Shown: one piece after another, positions 43,747-53,480 of the stretch
How the letters are laid out: every line of letters begins with the position of its first letter
How positions within the stretch are numbered: position 1 is the first letter of the stretch
Assembly: GCA_049999805.1 (NCBI GenBank)
Contig: JBNGIO010003332.1
Coordinates: 1 to 56,943, forward strand
Direction of reading: 5' to 3'
DNA length: 56,943 nucleotides
Source: Folioceros fuciformis
Taxonomy: Eukaryota > Anthocerotophyta > Anthocerotopsida > Anthocerotales
The notes under the pieces: model-generated
Databases searched by the model: none
What the model saw: only the letters and a program-made list of their open reading frames with translations
Told to the model about the DNA's origin: nothing
Made by a program: the position numbers and the translations under genes

Positions 43747-44138
43747 GTAAGAAACATTTTGTTTTTGCTGTTTACCATTTTGCCAGTAAATATTTAACCT
43801 CTAGTTTGTTGAACTGCATTGGGTCGGTAGACCAGCGCACTCCTGCCGGCATGGGCCTTAGTGTGCAAGTCTACCGGCCCACTCATGCCGGCTTGGGCCC
43901 GAGTGTGTTGGTCTACTGGCTGTTAGTAATAAAGGGTTATTTTAATATAACCTACCTTAGGGTTAATTAACCGTAGTTATGAAAAGACACTTTGTATAAA
44001 TTGTAATTTTTTTTATGTGAGTTTAATTAATTTTGTTATTGTGCACTAGCTCTTTTTTTCTAGCACTAGCGCACTCCAATGAGGGTAGCGGGAGACAACT
44101 GTCGGTTGCCACACTAACAAGTACAATTCTAATTGCAG
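43747..44138 (+). repeat. Intron with tandem palindromic motifs
   Basis: Probable intron (GTAAGA at 43747, TTGCAG ending at 44138). Three motif copies lie at 43823-43842, 43860-43884 and 43901-43920, spaced by TGCCGGCWTGGGCC-type linkers, giving a unit of about 40 bp. AT-rich sequence follows. Confidence 0.65.
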
Positions 44139-45313
44139 AAACCTGGAGATATAATGGACTTGGAGTCCTTGCCGAACCTTTCCCAAGATTTTGTATATTC
44201 GGCGAAAAACTGGAAAAGAATGGAAGAAGAGAAGCAAAAGCCGGCGGCTGGCGATATGGACGTAACCTTATTGGACTTCTAAGCTCTAGTGAGTAACACA
44301 AGTTAATCAACGGAATGTTATGGAAATGAAGGCATTTCTTGTCAAACGCCCGTATACGCTGCTATTTGCACACTTACTTCGAGGATTATAGCGACATGAG
44401 TATGACAATCACATGAATATAGCATAGCTGGATGAAATGATTCGAGGATTCAGCGAATGCACGTCGAGTAATATTTTCAGAGTTATTCTAATGCACAGAG
44501 TTTATTTGATCTCGGAAGCAAGGGAGGCACTATGACCATGGTGCAAGAAGGAGAGTATACAAACATTGGTATGGGAGAAGACAAACATACCCCCAAACGC
44601 AGGAGCAGTGGAAATAGTTGAATATTTAACTGTTGGAAGTGCAGTGCAAACTAAGGCTCAAGAGTCAAAGGCTCCACTTTTCGCTAATCAAGGGTTTCTC
44701 TTACCACAGGTTATAAGGCATGGAGTGGTGGTGAAGAAGCACCTTTTCCATTTTGCAGATACTCATGTCGTCTCTCCGTACCAGAAACCATTAGGGCTGA
44801 TGAGTATGCTCGTAAATATGTTTTCCTATAAAGGTGACTGGGTGGTTGATGCATGCACAGCTTTGGGTCTCTTCTCCAAAGTGCAGTTGAACATGGGAGG
44901 CATGCGGTGGCTATCGATGTCGATGCGAGGTGCATGACATACATCATGCAGCGGATTATCGGTCTAGGGTCTTTGCCTGACTTTGATGAAGAGATTTTGA
45001 TAGAATCTTTCAAATGTGGCCCATCAAAGTTTTGGGCAAAAGAAGTGTGCGGGGATGGCAAAATGACCGCAAAATGCAATTGTTTAGTCTGTTGGGGAAG
45101 AAAGAAGAGGTGATATCATAGAATGATGATAGGCCAACAAAGGACCTTTACTCCATTACCGTGTGGGATGAGAATGGTACTTTGCCACCCCAAACAGTAG
45201 ATGACCCCCACTTTTCTGTGCTACGTGTGGGAGGCGATGACTTTGGCGATACGGATGCACAATGGCTTAAAGATTTAGATGTAGTTGTAGATTCTCAAGG
45301 CCAACCAGGATGA
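44139..45313 (+). pseudogene. Beta-class DNA methyltransferase domain of the 8.6 kb element (decayed)
   Basis: The first exon piece (44139-44289) reads KPGDIMDLESLPNLSQDFVY and ends GDMDVTLLDF, placed where motif IV (D/S-P-P-Y/W) is expected. After another probable intron, 44540-44930 reads IQTLVWEKTN, VEYLTVG, NQGFLLPQ and VSPYQKPLGLMSMLVNMFS, then KGDWVVDACTALG. With a frameshift near 44870 it continues AVEHGRHAVAIDVDARCMTY. KP-L-MSMLV is motif X, DACTALG is motif I (usual D-P-F-x-G-x-G), and AIDVD is motif II. The order IV, then X, I, II is that of beta-class N4-cytosine/N6-adenine methylases. A tail to 45313 is acidic (VGGDDFGDTDAQWLKDLDVV). The degenerate motifs and frameshifts make this copy inactive. 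Confidence 0.6.
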
Positions 45314-45381
45314 CCCAGTTTTTGTGTGAGCCTGTCGTCCTTAACATGAACATAGTATTATTTGAATAGGTCTTGCATCTA

Positions 45382-45395
45382 TAGACTGGTGCACC
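45382..45395. repeat. Half palindromic motif near the right end
   Basis: TAGACTGGTGCACC, a half copy of the element motif lying just after the methyltransferase stop, about 230 bp from the right end. Confidence 0.5.
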
Positions 45396-45533
45396 ACATC
45401 CTTCAGTTGCAAAATATCAAATTTTGTAAAGAACACTCACAATGAGTACTGAATATTTTTCGTGTTATTCATAATTTTTGAATAAAAAAAGTATGCAAAT
45501 ATGCCGGTGGCCTTCTTGTTCGGGAAAAGAGAT

Positions 45534-45622
45534 AAAATGTGGATGTGGAGCACGGATCAAACCAAATTCAAAAAGCGCAAAACGGGCTTTGTGGAATCCG
45601 CCCGTTTGGATCCTACCTTGTT
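45534..45622 (-). repeat. Right terminal inverted repeat of the 8.6 kb element
   Basis: On the minus strand it begins AACAAGGTAGGATCCAAACG, then GGCGGATTCC. ATCCACATTTT follows 78 nt inside, as at the left end. TCAT (45623-45626) borders it. Confidence 0.7.
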
Positions 45623-45626
45623 TCAT

Positions 45627-46739
45627 GCATTGTGTGCGTTTTTCCTTTACAAGTATCTCTTTGGCAAGTGAGGGACTCTTTATCTTTGAAGGCTTGTGAG
45701 GCCCTACCTCCTCTCATCTCCTTTTCTAGAGAAGGGTTGAGAGGTCTTTAGGCCTCCCTCTTGGAAAAGCAATGCTATCGTGCTAAACAGTGTCAATCAT
45801 AAGTACAAGGTCTCACCACATACGCTAACCATATGTTGATACACCAATATGCTGGTTAGGCCGTTGGTTGGAGCGTAGGTGAGATTGTCTCGCCCGTGGA
45901 CAAGGAAAAAGAGCTAACTCCTTATCCCAAATGAGAACCAACACAACGCCTTGTGAGAAAACACCCCAGTGTTCTATCATCCACATCAATCAGTTCTAAA
46001 TAAAGAAAGCGTCATAGTGAGTTCACAGCAGCACCACGATGGGCGACTCGGCTTGTGCTTCTCGCAATTGTTTTCAGCTTTACAACCACCCTGCTAGGAA
46101 CGTACTATGACGGCCGCACGAGACCTTCCAACTTGCAATCTCTTGAGAGCAAATCCCTGTAGATCCACAAACCGTGCCCATGGCAAACACGGTTGTAATG
46201 AGTTGGAATAAGTTCTCGGCTACCCTACTAGTGAGGCATCCACACCTTCACGCTCAAACACGCACCTTGGCATGGACACCCACACTCACAATTGCAGCAA
46301 CACGTTCATAAACATGTCATCCTCAATTGAGAGAGTTCGGCATCAGGCCATAGTGTTTTGCGAGCAACATTCAATAGTGTTCAGCTCCGCACTTCCACGC
46401 TAGGACCCAAGAACTTCTAGCAACTACTCAGCCATGCCCAACAGCTCGATACTCATCTGTGTCTTTCTCGCTCCAGGCCGTTGCACACATTCTCACTCCA
46501 CGCCGTCGGTGCCATGCCACCCACGATCTCTATCTCACAGCCATCTCATAGCATGATGCCCTACGCTCCCCGTCACCCACGTTCAATCATCGCTCGCCCG
46601 TTTGGCCTATCATACCTCACTCACGAGCTTGCCCTAACTATGCCCACACTTCCCATATTTGCTGACTTTCTAGTTATTTAGTAACCAGCCCAATTATCTA
46701 GCCTATTAATTAACTAGCCTAATTAATCAGCATAGCCTG
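45627..46739. other. No gene recognised
   Basis: About 1.1 kb right of the DNA element. Frames are short and Pro/Ser/His-rich (for example 46481-46681) and match no family I know. It may be part of the LINE-like element or another insertion. Confidence 0.4.
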
Positions 46740-47270
46740 ACAATATGCTAAGCACTAAGAGCTCTTCTTTTAGACTCATCCATCCCAGGTCTTCTAGAGC
46801 TCATATTTGCTCTTGTTCAAGTAAAGAAGCAAGCTCTAGGCTTTTAGGTCGACCTTGCATTCAGGCATTTCGAATGTCATTAACAACTTTTCCCACCTCA
46901 AAGAGATTTTGCTTAGGTTTGGCCCACTCCTTGGCTTTTTCTCTTTCTACATGCAATTGTGGGGTTGCCATTGTCAACACATGGTCCCATATGGTACGTT
47001 GTCCCATCGAGGGGCATCACATAGCCACCCATGATGTCATGCTCCCATGATCCGTGATGTCATGCTCTCAATGGCTAGGGAATGTGAGTTTCTTCCTTAT
47101 AGAGAGTGTCCATATACTCTGCACAATGGGGTTTCACTTGGGGTGAAACAAGTTTGTGTTGCTGATGTGGTTATTATGGATCTCACTAGGAATTCAATTT
47201 GCGAGTACGTTGTCATTAACCCCCTTGAATGGTGGCATAGGGTTGCACAACGTATTCTCGTGTGCAGAAT
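46740..47270 (+). mobile_element. LINE-like reverse transcriptase remnant, right part (C-terminal zinc-binding region)
   Basis: Frames read LGRPCIQAFRMSLTTFPTSK, RFCLGLAHSLAF, CNCGVAIVNTWSHMVRC and EGHHIATHDV, then RDVMLSMARECEFL and VADVVIMDLTRNSICEYVVI. The CNCG-H-C cluster followed by a nuclease-like strand pattern is the usual C-terminal part of LINE-like proteins in non-seed plants. A stop and frame change fall near 47048. It is in the same orientation as the left part at 36620-37000. Confidence 0.55.
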
Positions 47271-47309
47271 GACCATGCAAAACGTCTACAAAACTAATTA
47301 GGACATCTC

Positions 47310-47440
47310 AATTACGAAATCATTTACAACGTCTAAGTTTGAGACGTCTTAGTGGAAGTACAATGTGTTTCATCACGACTTGCATTGTACACATATTGAG
47401 ATGTCTTAAACTTCGACGTTGTAATTTCTTTTGTAATTTG
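47310..47440. repeat. Small foldback (MITE-like) element
   Basis: TTACAACGTCTAAGTTTGAG at 47324-47343 is mirrored by sequence ending TCGACGTTGTAA at 47423, with matching AATTAC flanks. The arms are about 45-55 bp around a short loop. It could be a miniature inverted-repeat element. No clear target duplication was seen. Confidence 0.6.
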
Positions 47441-48554
47441 GGTGTTGTGAATGGTTTTACAAATAGATGACCTGGCAAGAATTGTTGACTAAATATAGGA
47501 GCTACATCATCAAATGGTGATCTTGCACTTTTTACTACATCATCAAATCGTGTCATGTCATATCATATTGACTTGGTGACATGACATGAAACTCCATATG
47601 GCAACAACATGCCATGTCATTGCTTGATTATGTGGTATGCTACATCGCCACTTTGGTGATATGATACCACATTAGCAATTTTACAATGTCACGAAACTCT
47701 CGGCTTACAAGGGTGCAAATTTGACATTTTACAGTGAGCTATTATAAAATGTGTTGTAAAAACACTTGTAAAAGGCCTAATTTTCTTGAAGTGCTTCGTA
47801 GCTCTCTTAATAGTGCCCACACTACTTATCCCATAGTCACTTCATATAATGAGTTTCATTCCCAAAAGGAGAGAGCTCCTTGATTTCGTATAGTTGAGCC
47901 ACCACTTGACAACTTCCAACCCACCCTTTCACACAATTAGGCTCCACACACAAACACTCCCTCAGTCCTTCACAACACCACACACAAACACTCCCTCAGT
48001 CCTCCCACGCCCAAGCATAGAAAAGCAACCTCACTTGTAGGACTTTCCCTTATGAGTTGATGGAGTGACTAATGACTAGAGACCCCTTGGACTCTATCAC
48101 AATGTCACCACCACCGTTAGGTTACTCATACCATTACAATGTAGATTTGAGCTTCGACCATTTAACTTTGTCTTGACCTCTCTCTTTTGTCTTGACCTTC
48201 TCTCTTTAGAATCCTAAGTTCTCTACGAGAAAAGCCTAAGTTCTCTTCACCTCATCAGTATCCTCAATCAACACAACTCTCTCCTAATTTGACTCCTCCA
48301 ATTGGCTCATTGGTGTTGGCTCTCCCATACAACACAATTGCTTAGGGTTTGTTTCACAACCAATGATTTCTTCCTCAGGCTGGTAATTGCATGTTTGCAC
48401 CTTTTAGCAAGAACCTTAAGGGAGTCTTCTCCCATAGACTAGTAGCTTGAAACCATCTATCTAACGAACCAAAAATCCTAACATGTATCAAGTTTGATAC
48501 TAGACCATATTTTCTCTAGTGTCAAGGAAGGGAAGAACATAAGGGAAGAACTCA
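47441..48554. other. AT-rich gene-free stretch
   Basis: No coding frame of note. It contains a short two-copy repeat (ACACAAACACTCCCTCAGTC at about 47947 and 47981) and a TGACATGACAT-rich segment near 47560. Confidence 0.4.
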
Positions 48555-48680
48555 CAAACCACCTTTGAAAAGGATCAAAGGAGAAAGATATGAAGATAAA
48601 GATGTGGGGTTCTTGCCACTATTGTAAAAAGCTTAACCATTATACCAAGAATTGTACGATAAGATTGATTTTTTTCCATT
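48555..48680 (+). mobile_element. Copia gag zinc-knuckle fragment, plus strand
   Basis: It reads GTCCCACTATTG-type zinc-knuckle coding (frame: WGSCHYCKKLNHYTKNC), matching the end of copia gag. It faces the next fragment head-on and the two can pair as a hairpin. Confidence 0.6.
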
Positions 48681-48717
48681 CTCCAAATGAGCTAATCTTA
48701 CTCTACATTCCTTGGCA

Positions 48718-49457
48718 TAATGATTAGGTTTTTTGCAATAGTGGCAAGTACCCCACATCTTTATCTTTGTCCCTTTTTCCTTTTGCTCCTTCTTCGAAAT
48801 TGGCTTGTGAGGACTTCCCTTGTGTTCTTCCCTTCATTAAAAAGAACACCAAGTTGTCATTTTCTTTCATGAATGAATTTTCTACATCCTCTTGCAGAAG
48901 CAACCTAACCACCTCATTCAACTTTGCTGGTTTGTCGCTTTGATGCATTGCTATTGCCGTTCTAAAGGCTAACACAAATTGCTTGTATGTCGATGGTAAG
49001 CTACTCAACAACACCACAATTATCTTTCCTTCGGATGGATTGATATCCATTGCCTTCATTTGATTCACCAAGTTTTTCCGTGTTGTTGAATGGTGTTTCC
49101 TTCAACCATCTTGAAGTTATCAAATTGTTGCCCCAACAACATCTCATTCACCATGCTTCTTTTTTCGTACGTGTTGCGAAGGGTGATCCACGCCTCCTTC
49201 GATGTTGCACACTCACTCAACTGACAGAGTACATCGTCTGACTCGTTGAGAAGGATTGTTGCTAACGCTCGTCCATCCTTATCAAGGTCTCGTTCGGTAG
49301 GTGTGTCTTCAAGACCCTTGTAGACGAATTTCCATACTCCTCTCTAGATGAGGAGCATCTTCATTTTCAATTTCCACACTTTGAAGTTCTTGCTTCCAAG
49401 TTCTTTCTCTACTTGACATGTCTCGAGATGACGTATCCTCATGCTCGTTGATGCCAT
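48718..49457 (-). pseudogene. Copia gag pseudogene, minus strand
   Basis: From ATG at 49457 the frame reads MASTSMRIRHLETCQVEKEL, GSKNFKVWKLKMKM, a stop, then LEDTPTERDLDKDGRALATI, LSECATSKEAWITL and MVNEMLLGQQFDNFKMVEG. After a frameshift near 49080 it continues MVNQMKAMDINPSEGKIIVV to a lysine-rich end and a zinc-knuckle-like segment. It is closely related to the gag at 26100-26912 but inverted and without pol. Confidence 0.8.
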
Positions 49458-50039
49458 CTTCTGTGTGCACTTACTTCACACTTAAGCTATAGAAGGATTA
49501 CTATCAAGGCTTTCACAATTGCAACAAGCTCAAGGCTAAGAACTATAATTACACAGAAACTCTCACAAGCATAAGAGTTTTGCTATTACATACAAGTTTT
49601 CACAAACATAAAAGCCCCCAACTATTAAAGACTAGGAAATCTACATGGCACTAGTAAGTGGCTGCAATACCATATTAGAAGTAGAGGATCTAGGCATTTA
49701 AAAAGAACATACAATGTTCCAACAATGTAGGACATACAATTGCGAAGCAAACTTCTAAAAACAAGATAATACACATGTCTACACTACTCATCCTCCGTAG
49801 CTAAGGCCTTTATAAGGCTCTTGGTCTTTCATGCTATTGGTCCTTGACTTGCCCCCTCACCTACTTGGCTTGACCTTGGCTTGCCTCTTCAAAAAGATGC
49901 TCCCTAGTCTTTATCTAGAAGATGCTCTTTTATTCTTATCCAGAAAAATTATTTTAGATCACTTTTTATGTAACTATTTTAAAGCACTCTTTGTTAACTT
50001 ATTTTGATAAATCATTGCTAACAAGTTTCACACTCCTCT
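49458..50039. other. AT-rich flank of the inverted gag
   Basis: No coding frame of note. It may be leader or LTR-derived sequence of the minus-strand copia fragment; no second LTR was found to confirm this. Confidence 0.35.
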
Positions 50040-50700
50040 AAATGCTGTATCCATGTGGTTGGAGCGTGTGGTCATAACCTGTGGATATCTGAAGACGTTA
50101 ACGTTGACGATGGAGAGTTCGATCTTTTCCGGAGCATGATATCGGAATTGAAACCAGCCTTGCTTGGTTCGAATTCCGAACGTGTTTCAGTACTGTTGCC
50201 GGGGCAAGAGTTGGCTTCTCATATCTGCTTGTGTCCGTGGATCAGGACATTGTCTAGTCATATACGCCGAGCAGATCTCAGCGAGCTGCTCCCTCTTCCT
50301 TCTCACACCTGGGAGGGGGAAGGGCGTGCTCTTGTACGTTTCTGCACCTTACAGGATGGGACGACGTGAAATCGCGCTGCATCGTCATCGTCCCGCGCAC
50401 CGCTCCAAGAAGGAAGGGATGAACGCGTGCGCTTTTCCCTTGCTTGGAGCCCTCCATCCCTGGCGCGACGGATGCCATGCCATCCCCTCGGCAGCAACAA
50501 TTGGCCAGAGAGTCCAGAGTTCAACCACTTCCTCAGTTTCGATTAAGTCATCTTCCCCTTGTCCACGTTTGTCGGGATCCGCGAGAGGGTTAACGGCAGT
50601 AGTGGGAAGGAGGGGACATCGTTTCGCCTTTCGAAGCTGCAATTTGTCTCCGCTGGTGTAAAAGTTTCGCATAACTGTCCAGAAGGCACACGTCAACCTC
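50040..50700. repeat. Diverged partial copy of the 2-kb array unit
   Basis: Around 50055-50290 the sequence matches 53825-54030 (TGGAGCGTG; TTAACGTTGACGA; GGTATCGGAAT-like; GTTGGCTTCTCATATCTGCTTG). It looks like an older copy of the unit that repeats further right. Confidence 0.5.
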
Positions 50701-50825
50701 CAAGACCTCGTTATCCAGCGCATCCTCTTTCAACAATCGCCAAAACCCTGAAGTGAATGCAGCTGCCAAGCCCTTACCCTTGTGTAAGCTTCACCTCTGG
50801 CCTCCACAACGCAAGCAAAAGTAAA

Positions 50826-51345
50826 ATGGTTACTCAAAATGAGGCCCTCCATCTACAAGAGACGGAGGAAACCTCCTTTTCCCACTAGTGGGATCCATGT
50901 TATTGTCCATCTTCAAAATGTGGACTCCATTTGGACGGAAAGCTGAGAACGGAATTGGACAGTCTAACCTTTCCCTCCCTGCTGGTCGATTCAAGAATTT
51001 TTGAGGTTCAACAGTGTTCAGGTCCTCATCACACAGACAAACCCCTCGGACACCAGCCAATCGGGCAACCTTGGATTCCCTGTGCAGCTTAAGAATGCAA
51101 TCCGACATGGGAACTATGATATCTGCACGTACGCTAATGAATGTTGTTAGCCAGTGAGGCATCGAACATCTTGAATCTCATATCCACCATTTCGCTTCTC
51201 ATATGCAGCCGTCGAAAGTCAATGAAGCCCACATGGTCATCATCCCGCGAATTGTCCCAGGATGGGAAGGAAAGGATTGGGGCTCGGATTCTCCCTAGTG
51301 GGAACCTTCCTCTCCGGCGAGGAGAGACCCCGGCATCTCCTAATG
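50826..51345 (-). CDS. Hypothetical gene fragment, two exon-like frames
   Basis: Two minus-strand frames look coding: about 51345-51146 (RAPILSFPSWDNSRDDDHVG, then FIDFRRLHMRSEMVDMRFKM) and about 51120-50830 (SDCILKLHRESKVARLAGVR, then GVCLCDEDLN and FSAFRPNGVHILKMDNNMDP). An AG at 51122 (GTGCAG) could join them. A broken copy lies at 56170-56300, with a stop in the KLRKESEVA block. No family recognised. Confidence 0.35.
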
Positions 51346-51514
51346 CTCAGTGTTCAATTGGAATCCAGAACTCCCGCCGTCAGTGGCAGGCAGCCCTCCT
51401 TCAACGTCCAGGCTTAAAGGATTGTATCAAGGAGCGACAACGGGAGCACTTTGCCTCCCAAGCTCCAGTCTGTCTTGATAGATTGTAACGGTGAAGAAGC
51501 AATTCAAATAGTCG

Positions 51515-53480
51515 TAGTATCAGTCCTCCGTCCCTAGAGCCGTTGCGCATGGCCGTAACGTCGAAGAGGAATTCGTATCAAGTAATTCCAAACGCCGCAT
51601 CTGACATTGAATTGTTCTTGCGCTTCCAAGTGGGGTTTCACACCCTCTAGATGCCTTGACAATCTGGCGGAGCGTGAACATGACTGTTGGATATCAAGCG
51701 TAGCAGACGGTGACGATAGAGCTTACATTTACTGTTGTCGGAACATGCGATCGGAATTGAAACTACGGTCGTGTCTTTTTGTAAACTGCTTCACTCGTTT
51801 CGTTTTGGATCAGGATCGTGTCGTGTTGATCGGGGAGCATTGCATTTCGCAAGGCTGCAAGGCTTTTCCATTTGCTGGCCCAGGGATCTGGATTGGGGAT
51901 CGGCTTGGGCATCCCTTGTATTCAAACCCGCGTTTCTATCTCCCTAATGCAGACATAGTGGGCCCGTCGTTACCAAACTAGTGATAACCAAGTAGACGTA
52001 GTGGCATATCCGCAATTTCTGAGAGATCTGTGCAAGCCATCCATCGCCATGTTTTGATTGATTCCGCAACATTCCCACACGATGCGCTCGAGGACTTCAT
52101 CGATTTCCGGGGGGCAGTGCGATTTGGAGTCCCAAAGATTGAAGACCAAGCAGAGAGTCGGGTTTAACAGGCCAAAGTGATCAAGCAAAATTGAAATCTA
52201 TCCACTGATCATATTCCAAACCGTCGGGATGGTCTCGTGCTGAGTTCCTTCTACTCTGTACTAGATGTCAAACGTGAACAAGCTTGAGGCATCCGAGTGA
52301 CGACAGGAATACAGGCACCAAATTAAAGCGCACATAAGTACATAGTCAGATCTGGAGTCGCACATAGGTATCCTCAGATTTGGGAGCTCCGCCATTCACT
52401 CTTTGAGAATGTGCAAAAACGGTATCAATGCCTGGGGCTATGGGCGACGGGCGATGGGGATGTTGACATGGACCACTTGGTCCCTTCCGAGGGAGATAGG
52501 ACCGTCAAGACCAAAAGGCCTTCGATTTGTGATACTTCGCAGGTGTATCAGAAACATACGAACGCACTGGATGATATGCCGCCTGCGTCGATGATGAAGC
52601 AGGAGGCCGCCGGTCGTGGCCGTCCTCATCCGAGCTTCTGCTTCCTCAATTACAGACATGTAATCCAGGCAGCGCCAGCAGCCGCAGACGAGCGGATACT
52701 CTCTGTTCAAGTAATTGCTCAAGCGCCTAAAACGTTGATCTCTGGCTACCTCTCCGCCACGCTGTTCCTCTTGAATAACAGTCAAGTACTCCTCCGCCAG
52801 GCGTGTTAGCCCCACGTTCGTCCTCAGTTGGCTACCCCTGATGTATTCGAAAAGGAAGCGGAATGCCTCCAGCTGCAAACAGGAGAGGTGATGGTACCTA
52901 TTAGACTCCATTGTATACCTCCGACATACCTGGACTAAGTCACCTACACCACGTTCTTCAGATGAATCCAAAGATGGCGATCCCACGGGTTTTCTTGCAA
53001 GAAAGCCGGCTGCAGTGGATTCAATGTGGTAGAAATATTAGCATATACATGTACTCACCCACTGCGCGGCCGATACTCTTCGATCTGATGTGATTCTTTG
53101 AAACCACAGGCACAGCCTCTGCAGCTTCCTGAGGAAAACCCATTCACCGTAGACAATCCAGCAAAACATCCGTCGAAATGTTATGACGAATGGATCGTCA
53201 TCGTACCTGCGATCATTTAAGAATCCGAACAATGGATGTGGCCGAGGCCAATACTGAGGTTGCGGCATCGATACTCCTTGATCGGCAGCAATTGGAGCGT
53301 AGAGTTCAGCCGATTCTCCTTGTCCAAGACGCTTAATGTGGAGTGGCAAGAAGAAGGGGAAGGGGATCCAATCGCAGAGCGCGGTTCGCTTCCCGAGCTG
53401 CAGCCTGCAATCATGAATCCTTCAACACTGAAGAAACAATCTCAAGCGTCCTACGCGGTTGACTTACACACATTATACAG
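51515..53480. repeat. 2-kb tandem array, unit 1
   Basis: It begins near TCCTCCGTCCCTAGAGCCGT and contains the TAGATGCCTTG...TGGCGGAGCGTGAACATGA block (51648), matched about 2.03 kb later at 53640-53680 and again near 55700. The 3' parts (52185-52430 and 54290-54530) also align. Confidence 0.65.
52438..53268 (-). CDS. Tandem-array gene copy 1, unknown family (2-3 exons)
   Basis: Minus-strand gene. The first exon (53268-53059) starts MPQPQYWPRPHPLFGFLNDR and ends AAQW before a GTGAGT donor. The last exon (52872-52438) reads LEAFRFLFEYIRGSQ, EEYLTVIQEEQRGGEVARDQ, LSNYLNREYPLVC and CLDYMSVIEEAEARMRTAT, and stops at 52438. A middle segment (about 52993-52932, PVGSPSLDSSEERG) ends DLVQ before GTATGT, but its 5' border does not fit phase well, so the exact model is open. 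A second copy (54540-55340) has the same layout, and the predicted proteins are more alike in the EYLTVIQEEQRGG block than elsewhere. The proteins are Arg/Glu-rich with a Cys pair (C-x-C-x2-C). I do not recognise the family; it looks lineage-specific. Confidence 0.5.

Larger units (their letters stand above)
37005..45622. mobile_element. ~8.6 kb DNA transposon with TIRs, DUF7869 gene and ParB-methyltransferase gene
   Basis: The left end starts AACAAGGTCTAATCCAAAC, and the reverse complement of the right end starts AACAAGGTAGGATCCAAAC. Of the first 30 positions 25 match. A further block, ATCCACATTTT, lies exactly 78 nt inside both ends, so the inverted repeats run at least 89 bp without net gap, though diverged. 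Both ends are bordered by TCAT (37001-37004 and 45623-45626), a candidate 4-bp target-site duplication. Inside are two divergent decayed genes: DUF7869 on the minus strand and ParB-like plus DNA methyltransferase on the plus strand. About ten copies of a partly palindromic motif occur and were not noticed elsewhere in the window. I know no described superfamily with this full set. Stops and frameshifts make this copy inactive. Confidence 0.7.

Noticed and set aside
42492-45313. Bacterial contamination as source of the ParB/methylase genes
   Set aside because: The pieces are separated by GT...AG introns, share palindromic motifs with the DUF7869 region, and lie within matched terminal repeats flanked by plant LINE-like and copia DNA.
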